A stretch of 64,000 nt of DNA, taken from positions 1-64,000 of the forward strand of contig JALCCG010000032.1 in the NCBI GenBank assembly GCA_023212695.1. Reading direction: 5' to 3'. This DNA is from Sporisorium sorghi. Its lineage: Eukaryota > Basidiomycota > Ustilaginomycetes > Ustilaginales > Ustilaginaceae. The notes under the pieces are model-generated. The model did not search any database. It saw only the letters and a list, made by a program, of their open reading frames with translations, and was not told where the DNA came from. The position numbers and the translations under genes were made by a program. Shown here in pieces: positions 41,448-51,792 of the stretch; positions within the stretch are counted from its first letter, which is position 1, and each line of letters begins with the position of its first letter.

Positions 41448-42082
41448 ATGCGTAGGTCAGCCTCGCCATCCAAAGCCACGCGCACTGCGACGCCCGCCCG
41501 CTCCACCCGCAGCGGCGACTCGTCGTCCTCGGTGCTCAAAACGCCCTTCAAACCCTTGAGCGGGCTCGACCGACGCAAACCGGCTCCACCGCCGCAGCAC
41601 GTTCCCTCCGCATCGAGCAGCACGACCGTCCCCAGCGACCCCACCGCGGCTGCCAGGCGCGAACTGCGCACGCGCACCCTACCTGAACTGCAGCAAGAGG
41701 TCGCTGACATGGAGCTCATTCTCAAGTGAGTCCCCCCCCCGAACTCTCTTTCCACACGCTAGCAACTAGACTGACCACGGCGACGGGGTGTGTGTAGCGA
41801 GCGGCTGAAAACGCACAATGCAGCGCGCCAAAAGGCACAGCTGCCCGAGCACATCGTCGCTGAGTACATCGCCCTGCTTACCGAGTACAACAAGGTCAGG
41901 GACAGCGCTCTGGTCGTTTTTGATAAGGTGAGCTCGCTAGCATTGTACTTGTGCGTTTGGGGTGAGGGGAAGAGGTGCTGACACCGGAGTGCGTTTGCGT
42001 GAGGTGCGGGAAGATCGCAGACATCCAGCAGCTGCCGGCGAAAGACATTCATGCGCGGTACGGCGTCGGCGAGGATGGCTAA
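41448..42082 (+). CDS. Swi5/Sae3-like recombination mediator
   Basis: Small partner of Sfr1/Mei5 that stimulates Rad51/Dmc1 strand exchange. The CDS joins 41448-41725, 41798-41927 and 42014-42082 (477 nt, 158 aa). The introns are 72 and 86 nt (donors GTGAGT and GTGAGC; acceptors TGTAG and GGAAG). The N-terminal about 75 residues are Ser/Thr/Pro-rich. A heptad-like helix, LPELQQEVADMELILNERLK, follows, then the Swi5 core: HIVAEYIALLTEYNKVRDSA, LVVFDKIADIQQLPAKDIHA and the ending RYGVGEDG. Family members share the 'LL.EYN..KD.A' and 'D...RFG' pattern and the C-terminal position. The gene is easy to miss because each exon is short. The Swi5 assignment rests on the last 60 residues. Confidence 0.78.
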
Positions 42083-42315
42083 GGTCGTTCGGCTGTTCGG
42101 TTCTTGGTAACGGCTTGAAAGGATCCGACATCATCTTTGATCGTTTTGATATCTGTATCTCTTCGTAGCATGTCGCATCTCGCATCTCTCACTTCGCATT
42201 CGCAATCAGTCTCTCGCACTCGCATCCGCACAGTCTCTCTCAAAAGCACAATCCAATCTCCATCCACACACGCACACCAAGACTTGAACAGCATCAAATG
42301 CCCCCAAACCTCGCA

Positions 42316-43884
42316 CTAAACAACCGCTGAGCCAGCCCTGCCCTCCCCACCCGCGGCAGGCAGCGGCGGCGGCCTGGCGCCATACGACGGAAAGTTCCTC
42401 CTACTAAGCAACAGCCCCTTCAAGCTGCGGATTTCGGCCTTGACCTGGCCGAGGTCTCCGTTTTTGGGGCTCTCTGCACCCGCTCCAGGAGGACTGAATC
42501 TAAACGCTCCGCCACCGCTCACCGAGGTGGCTGTGGCGGCGTATGCGTGGGTGGTGATGTCGGCGCTGAGGCTGACGAGGGTGGTTTTGAGGCTGGCTAG
42601 GCTTGCTGAGCGCGTGGCTGCGGGGGAGGAGGATTGCGTGTGCTTCTTGTATGCGCCGTAGGGGTCGAACTCGAGCCCGTCGTCGTCCGCAGCGGAGGAG
42701 GCTGAGTCGTCCTCCCACTCGTCTGAGGAGCCGGCGTCGGTGACGCTCGTCACGCGCGCAGTGCGGCGCTGAGCTGCAGCCGCAGCGGTCGCAGCGGGCC
42801 GGCCGGAGAGGTCGCTTTTGAGCGCAGCGGCGAGGCGCGCCATGCTCTCGCGCAGGGGGGACATGAGGTCGATCGGCTCGAGCTTCGGCGCTGCCGCCTC
42901 GGTGTCTTCGCTGTCGGCTGAAGATGCGGCCTCGGAGCCCTCGGTTTCGGAGAGCAGGGGCGTTTTTGCGTCGACGACGACGTCGGTTCCGGGCATGACG
43001 ACCTTGTCGCTACGCGCGTCGCTGCCGTGCTGCGTCGACTTGACGCCCTCCCTGTCGCTGTCCTTGTGTGTGGAAGCGTCGAGCTCGTCGTGGAAATGCA
43101 CCTTCTTGAGCACGCCCTTCAACGGCGACGCCACCCCACCACCCGCTACCGTTGCCGCAGCACCATCCTCCACACCGCCGCTACCGAGCCTCGCGTGCTG
43201 CACAGGCACATACGTCGCAAGGCCAGCGACATTTCCCCTCAACCGCTCGAACAACACCCCGTGGTGCTTGAGCACAATACTGCGCGCGTCGAACATCGCC
43301 GTGATCCTCGGCAGCACATACGCCCTATACGCCGACACCACAAGCGCGGTGATTCCGCCGCCGAGCACCATGGCGAAGCTGAGCGTGCGAAAGAACTGGA
43401 GCAGCACCTGGTAGCGCGTCTGCTGCGAGGCGCCTGTGTGCGCTGGTGCGGCCTGGGCGGGTGAGGAGGCAGGCGGGTCGTAGTACAGCGCAAGGGGCGA
43501 GTTCGGGTAGGACTTGGGCGGCGGCGCGAGTGCGTCTGCGTGGATCGGGTCGTCGAACTGCCGCGCGGCGAGGTCGAACGGATCCATGTCCCCGGCTGAG
43601 GCAATGTGGGGTGCGTGCTGCCGAGCGACAGGAGATTTGGCATCTTCGAACACACGCACGATCTCGTCCTCCGTCAGGCCCTTGGAGCGCAGGAACTCGC
43701 GCTTGTCGTCGTCAGAGGCGGATTCGGAGATGTTGGCTGAGGTCAGGAAACGTGTCGCCTGCGCTAGGATTTGTGATCGGTCCTCGGTGTGCGAGGTTGG
43801 TGGTGATGGTGTTGCAGTGGATGCGCTGGTCGAGGGTGAGGAGGTGGATGCCTCAGAGGCATTGCTGCTGTTGTCGTCCGCCAT
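42316..43884 (-). CDS. PEX14: Peroxisomal membrane docking protein PEX14
   Basis: Central component of the peroxisomal import pore, binding the receptor Pex5. It has 522 aa in one exon. The N-terminal Pex14 domain (about residues 35-80) contains ILAQATRFLTSANISES and REFLRSKGLTEDEIVRVFED, the Pex5-binding fold. A hydrophobic segment (about 158-185, LSFAMVLGGGITALVVSAYR) follows. The remainder is Ser/Ala/Asp-rich, ends with a short helix (GQVKAEIRSLKGLLLSRRNF) and finishes disordered. It is convergent with the Swi5-like gene (233 bases between stops). Confidence 0.88.
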   Translation of the reverse strand: MADDNSSNASEASTSSPSTSASTATPSPPTSHTEDRSQILAQATRFLTSANISESASDDDKREFLRSKGLTEDEIVRVFEDAKSPVARQHAPHIASAGDMDPFDLAARQFDDPIHADALAPPPKSYPNSPLALYYDPPASSPAQAAPAHTGASQQTRYQVLLQFFRTLSFAMVLGGGITALVVSAYRAYVLPRITAMFDARSIVLKHHGVLFERLRGNVAGLATYVPVQHARLGSGGVEDGAAATVAGGGVASPLKGVLKKVHFHDELDASTHKDSDREGVKSTQHGSDARSDKVVMPGTDVVVDAKTPLLSETEGSEAASSADSEDTEAAAPKLEPIDLMSPLRESMARLAAALKSDLSGRPAATAAAAAQRRTARVTSVTDAGSSDEWEDDSASSAADDDGLEFDPYGAYKKHTQSSSPAATRSASLASLKTTLVSLSADITTHAYAATATSVSGGGAFRFSPPGAGAESPKNGDLGQVKAEIRSLKGLLLSRRNFPSYGARPPPLPAAGGEGRAGSAVV

Positions 43885-44282
43885 GTTGGGTGCAGATGCG
43901 TAGACTGTGGATGGTGGATTGGAGAGGAGTGAAGGTCGAAAGTGTCAAGCGACCAAGACAACCCCGCACTCGATTCAGGTGCAACTTGCTCGCTGAGCGG
44001 CGGCGTGGTTGAAAGACCGAGAACCGGCCTGCCGGCTCAGTGCCTCTTGAAATTTTCTCGCGCGAGAAAAATTCACTCCACATACAACTCTACGCCAATC
44101 TCGCAGCTGGCCGACCTCCATAGCGCACCATGATGTGGTCGAATGAATGGTATTCTTTGAGAGAGTATTATAGGGTAAAGACGGCGCACAGGGGCGAAGA
44201 AAGAACGAAAGAAAGAAAGAAAGAAAGACTGACTCTGGAGGCTCAAAAGCAACAAAAGGAGAAAACGGACCGCTGTATAAGA
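43885..44282. other. Spacer between PEX14 and GDI1
   Basis: 398 bases: the PEX14 promoter and GDI1 3' UTR (both minus strand). A (GAAA)n repeat lies at about 44203-44227. Confidence 0.5.
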
Positions 44283-45729
44283 TCAAGCCTGCACTTGAGC
44301 GCCCTCCGAGTCGTCGCGCTTCTTGAGCACCAACTTCTCGCCGTTGGTCATGCGCCTCCACACGTCGTGCACGTCCTCGACGACAGTCTCAAAGTGCGAA
44401 GTCGCATCGTAGGAGCGCGTGATAAAGATGTTGTCCTCCTTACCGCCCTCGATGGGCTCCTCGAGCGGGCTGATCGAGACAAACTTGTCCAGAATAGGAC
44501 CGAGCAGGTCGAGACCGGGACGCAGCTCGAGCTCGGGCTTGTCCGTCTCGACAATGGTCGAGACCTGAGCAACGTAAAAGTCACGCGCGGCGATGTTTTG
44601 TGCGCTCGAGACGCCCGAGATGTAGATGTCGTGTTTGCGGCCAACCTGGTTCTGAGGGATGATGAGCTGCACCGAGTCCGAGTTGTCCGTGTTGGGGATG
44701 GGGTGCTTGAGGATGCAGATGGCACGCACCACCTTGCCCGTCTCGCGCACCTTGTCCTTGCCAGCCACGCCGGAGCGGAAGTAGCTGGGATCGCCAATCA
44801 CCATATCGGCCTTGACGGTCTCTTCACCGCTGCGGACACCGACAAACTTGCCGGACTCAGAGTCGACGACGATCTCGTCGACGGGCTTGTCGAGCATGTA
44901 GGTGCCGCCGTAGATGGCTGAGAGACGCGCAAACGCCTGGGGAAGCTCGCCGAGACCGTAGAGCGGGTAGATGTAAGGCGACTTGCCGTAGCGAGCCATG
45001 GACGAAGTGTAAAGAATGATGCGGTCGTACGTCTCGCGGGCGGGGCGCTGGAGGTACGAGTCGTCGAGGTGGAGCGCCATCGAGTGGCCGATGAAATCCT
45101 TGGTGCCCGGCTCGAGACCAAAGTAGTCAAAGATCTTGACCATGCTGTCCGTGTCGAGATCGAGGCCCTGGTGCGTAGCAGGGTCCGAGTCGCGCCAGTT
45201 TTGGATGAACTCGAAGAACTTCTTGGCTCTGCGCTTCTCGAAAAGACCCATGAGCGAAGAACGGACGGCCTCCATCTCGGTGGCGGGCACCTTGGCGATC
45301 TTGCCATCACGGTAGACGTACGAGGCGGCGATCTGCTTGAACTCGAGGTAGCGTGTGACGTCGGTGTGGACGAGCATCTGGGTGAGCTCGCCGTTGGCCA
45401 TGATGAGTTTGGGGATGAGGTCGACGGCCCAGTCACGATCGCGGCCCCAGTCCTTGGGAGGCTCTGTGCCCGGGCGGAACTTTTCGTAGAGCTGCGTGAG
45501 GTTGAGCGAGGCCATCTCGCCACCGTAGACCTGACCGCGGTCGATGTGAAGCACCTTTTTGCCATCGACGGACAAGAGTGCAGAAAGCACACACTCGGTC
45601 ACACCGGTGCCGAGAATGACGGCGTCTATATAAGAAAAAGGCGGCGGTTGAATGCGATGTGAGGTTAGTATGCTAGATGGCGCTGCATCGAGAAAGCTCA
45701 AATGGATACTCACCGTACTTCTCATCCAT
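44283..45729 (-). CDS. GDI1: Rab GDP-dissociation inhibitor (GDI1)
   Basis: Cytosolic chaperone that extracts prenylated GDP-Rab proteins from membranes and recycles them. The minus-strand CDS joins 45729-45714 and 45625-44283 (1359 nt, 452 aa; yeast Gdi1 is 451). The 88-nt intron (GTGAGT...TATAG) splits the Asp codon after MDEKY. The family motifs are AVILGTGVTECVLSALLSVD, VLHIDRGQVYGGEMASLNL (Rossmann-like SCR1), YIYPLYGLGELPQAFARLSA (SCR3A) and NIFITRSYDATSHFETVVED near the C-terminus. The reading frame of exon 2 extends upstream without an ATG start, so the short first exon is needed. Confidence 0.95.
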
Positions 45730-46408
45730 GTTGTTGATGTGGTATAATGAGAGACGGGAGGATAGGGTTTAGAAGAGGAGATGGTGTCGAGCAGAGAAGA
45801 GAGAGAGCGAGCGAGAGCGAGAGCCAGAGAGGCGCTATCAGGTTGGCACTTCAAGGGGCGCAGTTTGCTGCTGCTGCTGCGTGTGTGTGTCTGTGCCGTG
45901 TGTTGCTCTTCGCTGCGCTGTGCTGTGCTGTGCTGCTTGCTCCACCCAGCGACGCAAAAGACGCACAAGCGCGAAAGGCTGGCCGATGACGACTTGGAAT
46001 TTATCGAAAATTGTGAGATTTGTTTTTTCGTCATTTTTTTTTTTTTTTGTGTTGGTCTTCCGACGCACAGACGCGCGATTTTGATGCACAATTCCCCACT
46101 TTTCTCTCTTTCGCTGCAGTCACATCACGGCTTTGTGACAGTCACACAGCGTGGGAAGCAGCCTGACGTGGCTCAGTGTCAGTCCAGGCTCGACAAGCTC
46201 AGCAGGAAAGGGTCCAACCTCTGTCCTCTCTTCAACCACATCTTCCTCCTCCAGTCTCCTTTCATCTCATCGCCACCAACATCAGGCTTTGCCCTCCCCA
46301 GCAGAGTGTCAAACGGAAACGATGGGATTGTAGGCAGCTGCATCATCCTTTGGCACTCTTGGCGAACCGAGCTAGCCCCCTGGTTAGCATTGCGCTGCTG
46401 CCGTCAGC
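45730..46408. promoter_or_regulatory. Divergent promoter region of GDI1 and the SMP-protein gene
   Basis: 679 bases between divergent starts. A T14 tract lies at about 46033-46047. No gene is supportable. Confidence 0.5.
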
Positions 46409-49400
46409 ATGCTCCGAGAGGCGTTTTACTACCTCCTCGGAGGTGTCACCTTCCTTCCGCTCTGCGTCATCGCACTCGTGCTGCATTTCTACTTCAATGT
46501 GCCCTCCGAACATCAATCTGGTCCGCCCAGCATAGACGCCGATGTCGAGCTCACCCACGAGAAGAAGCTCGCCGCACTCGATCTCGCTGCACGCAACGCT
46601 GCCATCCATGCCGAAATCGAAAACGCCAAAGGCAAGGACCACCCGCAAGGCGATGCTACTGCCCCTCCCACCGCCAAACGCCTTGGTCCCGGTCCTGCTT
46701 CCTCTTCCACGCCCAAGCCCTTTTCGTCCGGCTGGCTCACTGTTCGCCCTACCTTCGACTCGGACAAAGATGCTTCCGCTTCCGCTGGAGCTGCCAACAA
46801 TCCAGCCGCCATTCCGGCCTCGCTGGTAGACAGCGAGTCGGATCCAAGTCGTGTCCAGTCAGAAGACGAAGGTGGACCGGCTGAAGCTGTCGATGCTGCA
46901 AATACGTCCTCCTCTACTGCAGCTGCCAAACCCAACGTAGCCAATGCGGGATCTGGATACATGTCGCAGATGTACAGAGGCATCCTCGACTACCGTCTCA
47001 ACAGGGCCGCCAACAAGAAGCCCCCCAGCGACGCACCCAACGCTCGCTCCACCACGTCCACTGCTTCGGGTGCGACCCCTACGGGTACTGCCGGCAAAGA
47101 GAGCTTCTACTGCATTCTCAAGTCGCCCATCCTCTACCTCTACTCTTCCGACGATGTCGCAAGCCCCAACACCGAATGCCACGCTGCCATCGACCTCCGC
47201 GGTAAGCGCGTAAGCATTTTTGTGGCAGGTCTCGGTGACACGCTCGGCGACCTCGATGCAGAACAACCGGCTACCACCGACGAGGAGCAGCTTGGCGACG
47301 CCGCAGCTGATCAGCAAGGTTTCGAAGGTTTCGGTCCCAAACAAGCCTGGAGGAAAGCCAAGCGCGCCGTGGTCCGCGACGGGGAGCTTTTCATGAAAAG
47401 AAATGCCATTCGCATCGTCGGTTCCGCTCTCGGCCGCAACGCCTCATCCACTCGTACCTCCAAGCTGAGCCGAAGAAGGCCCCAGTGGTTCCTCTTTTGC
47501 AAAAACAACTACATCATGGAGGACTGGTACCACGCCCTCCTCCAGGCTTCCCTCCTGCCCGATCCGAGCCTCTCCACCAAACTCTCCGACGATGGCCCCA
47601 TCGATGCCGTCTCTCGCCTCTTTGGCAAGCTCGACGACCCCATCGGCCCCACCTTTTCTCAAGATGACATGGCCTCGCTCCTCGTCTCGCTCGACAGCCT
47701 CCCCGATCCCCTCCCACTGCGCTGGCTCAATGCCCTCGTCGGCCGAATCTTCTTCTCAGTCTATCGAACCGCATGGCTCGAAGACTACATCACCTCCAAG
47801 ATGATGAAAAAGATGAACCGCGTCAAGACGCCCGGCTTCCTTGGCGACATCAAGGTCGTCGAAGTCGACGTTGGCCGCCGTGCTCCTGGCTTCAGCAGAC
47901 CCATGCTCAAGGCTTTGACGAGTGAAGGAGAAGCCAGCATGGAAGTCGCTGTCCATTACCTCGGCGAGATCCGCATCACCATCGCCACCACGCTCACCCT
48001 CTCCTTGGGCTCGCGCTTCAAGCCCTACAACATTCCCATCGTGCTCGCCGTCGTGCTCCGATCCCTCGAGGGCAATCTGCTTCTCCATGTCAAGCGTCCA
48101 CCAAGTAATCGCCTCTGGTTCGGCTTCACCACCATGCCCAAGATGGACATCGACATTGAGCCCGTCGTCAGCGAGAGGAAGGTGCAATGGGGCATGGTCA
48201 CTCGGCTCATCGAAAGCAGACTCAGAGAGCTGCTCAGCGAGTCCATCGTGGTCCCAAACATGGACGACATCGCCTTCTTTGACACGCGCTCGCTGCCCTT
48301 GCGCGGTGGTATCTTTGCAGACGCTGCCAAGAAGGCAGATGTGCTTCGTGCCGAGGGCCAGGACTCGACAGCCGCCAAAGCTACTTCAGCTGCGCCTGCT
48401 GCAGCTTCGGCACAGCAAGAGCGAGACACCAAAAGCCTTGCGGGCGCCGTCAAGGCCTCGCAACTGCTCGCAGCCAATAAAGTGGGGACGGCAAGTGCGC
48501 CGCCCATCTCTGGCACAGCCACCCCGTCATCACCAGGTCGTGCAAGTGCGCCTGATCTGCCCAGTGTGCTTGCTAGCGACGACGGCCAAGCAAGCTCGAT
48601 CAATGCCGGCGCTCCGTCCAAAGACGCTCTGCGAAACCGCAAAGCTGGACTCGAATCGTCGTCGAGACTGACAGAGCCGTCCCTGCAAGCCGCCCGAACT
48701 TCTTCGCCCGCCGCTGCCGGTCTGAGCGATCTCTTGAATCGCGACCTTGCTGCCGGCGGCGGAAGCATGGGCGGATCCCCTCCCCGCCAAGACTCACAGG
48801 GTAGCAAGCGCAGGACCTGGTTTGGCAGTGGCCCCAAGTCCTCTACATCCAGTCTCAGCTCTTCGTCCGGGCTTTCGAGCTTGGGACTGGGAGCTGCTAC
48901 TTTGGGTGGCAGATCGAGCCGCGAGCAAAGCAGCTTGGCGCTCGGCAATGCCAGCATTGAGCGACCTTCTCAGCGCTCTCACTCCACCAGCATTTCCGGC
49001 AAGAGCGATTCCGCCCTTGCTGTGCCTTCAGGCCCTGCCACACGCACTGTATCTGACTCATCGGCCCGGCCTGAATCTGTTCGTTCCGAGTCCATCCTGT
49101 CGACGACACAGGATGATGGACTTCCGGAACCCGAGCGCGATGCAAACCAAAGTCCCTCTGCGGATGAGGCAGACCCTGCTAGCGCCAATCCCTCTCTGAT
49201 CGTATCGAGCGCCTCGGAGCCGGTGCTTTCGCTCAAAGACACCGAGAAACCTGCCGCATCGACTCATCGTACGGGGCCGACACTCGAAGCGCCATTATTG
49301 CGTGATGGGGACGACGAGCGCGATCTGATCGACAGCCCGTCCAGCCTTACACACAGCACCAGATCCTCCATCCGTAGTTCGAGGTCCGAAGCCGTTTCTC

Positions 49401-51673
49401 TCGACGCCAGAACGAACGACCGCGAAGGTACCGCGGCCATAGGGTCCACAGAAGCGCTCAACAGCGCCCTATCCGCTGACCTCTCTCGCCAGAGATCGCG
49501 AGGAACAGATGAGGAAAGTGTGGGCGGTGCCAGCATCTCCAGCCGCTCGACGCAGAATGTCATGCCACCTCCCCCACCACCGCGCAAGCCAACAACCTCT
49601 GTACGAGAGGAAAGGCTCCCACCGAGACAGGATGCTGCCTCTGCCCTCTCGAGCGTCCAGCGCAGTCGATACGGTCTCAACGAGAGCGACCGAGGCACCA
49701 ACGAGTCTCAGGGCGCACTTGCCAGCTCTACCTCGGCGATGCTGCTGACTTCGTGGAACAAGGCCAAGGCGAGCATGGCGGACAAAGAATCGAGGCAGGC
49801 AGCTGCTCGTGATGCAAAGGACGCCATCAAGCGCGGTTGGACCAACTGGAACACGAAGCGAACCGAAGCCCGACGTGCTGGTCAAACGGAAGAGGACAAC
49901 GAGGAGCGATTGGATCAGCCTGGCCTCCCTCGGTCGCAGTCTAGCCGCTTGTCGCTCGTTCCCGGAAAATCGGCCTGGCTGGCCAGCAGTCCGCCTGATC
50001 CTACGAGCTACGGCCTTGGCTTCGACAAGGCGAGTCCGGAGGACACGCACAAGGCGGCTTTGCGCGACAAGCAGAGTTCGTCGGGCGTGTATGCCGGCTC
50101 ACGATCGAACCTGACGGATATGGACGACGACAACGCGAGCGTGCATTCCAACTCGAGCAGTCGACAACCTTATCGAGAGCTCAGGGCTTCCAAGAAAGTG
50201 CAAGGATTTGACAGCGGCTCTTCGTCAAAGGTAATGTCGAGGGCGAACGTCTCGACTGCGCCGTCCGTCAAGTCTACAGGTGACGCTTCTAGCCGTCTTG
50301 GCACCTGGGATGCGGACGTGCCTTCGCTGACGCCTCCTGCACCCGCTTTCCGCAACGAGAGCGACGAGGACAAGGACGACGAGTCAAAGCGCAATCCCAT
50401 GGAAAGGGCGCTCAGCAAGGACAGATCTGCCGGTCTAACTCCGCCTGCGTTGCCACGTCGCAAGACCACCAGCAGCAGCATCTCATCCACAGGTCAGAGC
50501 AGCAGCGGCGGTCTGTCGTTCATTCCACCCGCGCCCGCTGCTACCACCGGGCTTGCGTCTGCATCCGGTCTGTCTGACAGTGACGTGACACCGCCAGTCA
50601 AGCCGGAAGCAGCTCTGGCATCCGAGGCTTCTTCCCTGACTGATGACGCTGCTGGTCAGGCTGGGAGCATGTCTTCAAAGCCACAGACCCCCGAGCGTCC
50701 CAAGGTCAGTGAGGCAGGCAAAAATGTGGAGTCCCGCACACCGAAGTATGGTGCTTTAGAGCTGCAAGGAGGTCCCGCCGCGATTGATGCAGCCAACAAG
50801 TCAAAAGCTGAAATGCCCGAGGTGCCACTCCTCCCGACGCAGCCGACTGGAACGGACAAGGGGCAAGATGCGGACGGTCAGGCTCAGAGTGTCGCTCCAG
50901 TAGAAGTCGCAACGCCCGAGAAATCTGCCACGAAAGTTGAGCAGTCCTACTCTGCTGCTCTACCTACCGAAATGTCGTCGCCAAGCATTGGTTCGGGCAT
51001 CAAGAAGCAGCCGGGCCGAGCCACAATGATGGCTGTGCCCGGCATCCCTTCCATGCAAAAGGCCGGTCCGCAGAGCTTCAGTGCGCCTCCGCCGCCTGAG
51101 CCGATTCCTGCTTCAAAGAGCGACGTAGAGACTTCGCCGAATGCGTTCAGGGCGAGCTCGCTGTTCAAGATGCCGGCGTTTGGTAGTCCGATCTTGACGA
51201 GCAGTGGTGGAACGAAGAGCAGTATGGCCAGCACCACGAATGGCTCTAGCAAGTTGGAGGAGGCTGCGACAGACTCGCCCTCGCGGTCATCCAGTGCCAA
51301 GGATGCGTCGCTCGTTACAGCCCAGCCCACGATGACGACTACCACAGCAGAGGAGAGTGCGGATGAAGCTCGAGCAGGTACCGCGCTCGGATTGACGCAG
51401 ATGACCGGGAATGCAGGTCGCGATGCCATCGGCAGAGGAGAAGAACTTTTAGGATCAGCCAGCCACAAGTCGCCTGCAACAGCGCAGGTCGAGGGTCAAG
51501 CTGAAGAAGACGGCAATGCCACGTTCGCTGATGTGGCCAAGGCCGAGGGACCGGCAGCCGATCCTAGCTTTGAGCATGCGCAGGTGGACACGGGAGACAC
51601 GCTTCGAATTGGCGACAGGGAGGTCAAGCTTCCTGAGACGCACGATGACCAGCCCGCGTCCACGAACAGCTAG
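46409..51673 (+). CDS. Nvj2/TEX2-like SMP-domain lipid-transfer protein
   Basis: Membrane-contact-site protein; Nvj2 relatives move ceramide or other lipids between the ER and Golgi or vacuole. It has 1754 aa in one exon. The N-terminal membrane anchor (about residues 7-29, YYLLGGVTFLPLCVIALVLH) is followed by a disordered linker. A PH-like region (about 228-380) includes FYCILKSPILYLYSSDD and QWFLFCKNNYIMEDWYHALL. The SMP domain (about 425-630) includes LRWLNALVGRIFFSVYRTAW, LGDIKVVEVDVGRRAPGFSR and PKMDIDIEPVVSERKVQWGM. The remaining 1100 residues are disordered and Ser/Ala/Pro-rich, with polyproline PPPPPPRKP and APPPPEP sites. The tail is far longer than in yeast Nvj2 (770 aa). The domain order matches Nvj2/TEX2, not Mmm1 or tricalbins. 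Confidence 0.88.
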   Translation: MLREAFYYLLGGVTFLPLCVIALVLHFYFNVPSEHQSGPPSIDADVELTHEKKLAALDLAARNAAIHAEIENAKGKDHPQGDATAPPTAKRLGPGPASSSTPKPFSSGWLTVRPTFDSDKDASASAGAANNPAAIPASLVDSESDPSRVQSEDEGGPAEAVDAANTSSSTAAAKPNVANAGSGYMSQMYRGILDYRLNRAANKKPPSDAPNARSTTSTASGATPTGTAGKESFYCILKSPILYLYSSDDVASPNTECHAAIDLRGKRVSIFVAGLGDTLGDLDAEQPATTDEEQLGDAAADQQGFEGFGPKQAWRKAKRAVVRDGELFMKRNAIRIVGSALGRNASSTRTSKLSRRRPQWFLFCKNNYIMEDWYHALLQASLLPDPSLSTKLSDDGPIDAVSRLFGKLDDPIGPTFSQDDMASLLVSLDSLPDPLPLRWLNALVGRIFFSVYRTAWLEDYITSKMMKKMNRVKTPGFLGDIKVVEVDVGRRAPGFSRPMLKALTSEGEASMEVAVHYLGEIRITIATTLTLSLGSRFKPYNIPIVLAVVLRSLEGNLLLHVKRPPSNRLWFGFTTMPKMDIDIEPVVSERKVQWGMVTRLIESRLRELLSESIVVPNMDDIAFFDTRSLPLRGGIFADAAKKADVLRAEGQDSTAAKATSAAPAAASAQQERDTKSLAGAVKASQLLAANKVGTASAPPISGTATPSSPGRASAPDLPSVLASDDGQASSINAGAPSKDALRNRKAGLESSSRLTEPSLQAARTSSPAAAGLSDLLNRDLAAGGGSMGGSPPRQDSQGSKRRTWFGSGPKSSTSSLSSSSGLSSLGLGAATLGGRSSREQSSLALGNASIERPSQRSHSTSISGKSDSALAVPSGPATRTVSDSSARPESVRSESILSTTQDDGLPEPERDANQSPSADEADPASANPSLIVSSASEPVLSLKDTEKPAASTHRTGPTLEAPLLRDGDDERDLIDSPSSLTHSTRSSIRSSRSEAVSLDARTNDREGTAAIGSTEALNSALSADLSRQRSRGTDEESVGGASISSRSTQNVMPPPPPPRKPTTSVREERLPPRQDAASALSSVQRSRYGLNESDRGTNESQGALASSTSAMLLTSWNKAKASMADKESRQAAARDAKDAIKRGWTNWNTKRTEARRAGQTEEDNEERLDQPGLPRSQSSRLSLVPGKSAWLASSPPDPTSYGLGFDKASPEDTHKAALRDKQSSSGVYAGSRSNLTDMDDDNASVHSNSSSRQPYRELRASKKVQGFDSGSSSKVMSRANVSTAPSVKSTGDASSRLGTWDADVPSLTPPAPAFRNESDEDKDDESKRNPMERALSKDRSAGLTPPALPRRKTTSSSISSTGQSSSGGLSFIPPAPAATTGLASASGLSDSDVTPPVKPEAALASEASSLTDDAAGQAGSMSSKPQTPERPKVSEAGKNVESRTPKYGALELQGGPAAIDAANKSKAEMPEVPLLPTQPTGTDKGQDADGQAQSVAPVEVATPEKSATKVEQSYSAALPTEMSSPSIGSGIKKQPGRATMMAVPGIPSMQKAGPQSFSAPPPPEPIPASKSDVETSPNAFRASSLFKMPAFGSPILTSSGGTKSSMASTTNGSSKLEEAATDSPSRSSSAKDASLVTAQPTMTTTTAEESADEARAGTALGLTQMTGNAGRDAIGRGEELLGSASHKSPATAQVEGQAEEDGNATFADVAKAEGPAADPSFEHAQVDTGDTLRIGDREVKLPETHDDQPASTNS

Positions 51674-51792
51674 ACTGTTGCCACAGCTTCAATGAAATCT
51701 GATGAAACGACGTTCATTCACACACACACCTGTTTGCACTGTTTGCCATGCGTAAAGAATGCGACTGTGATTGCTTGCTGAGAATAAAGCAT

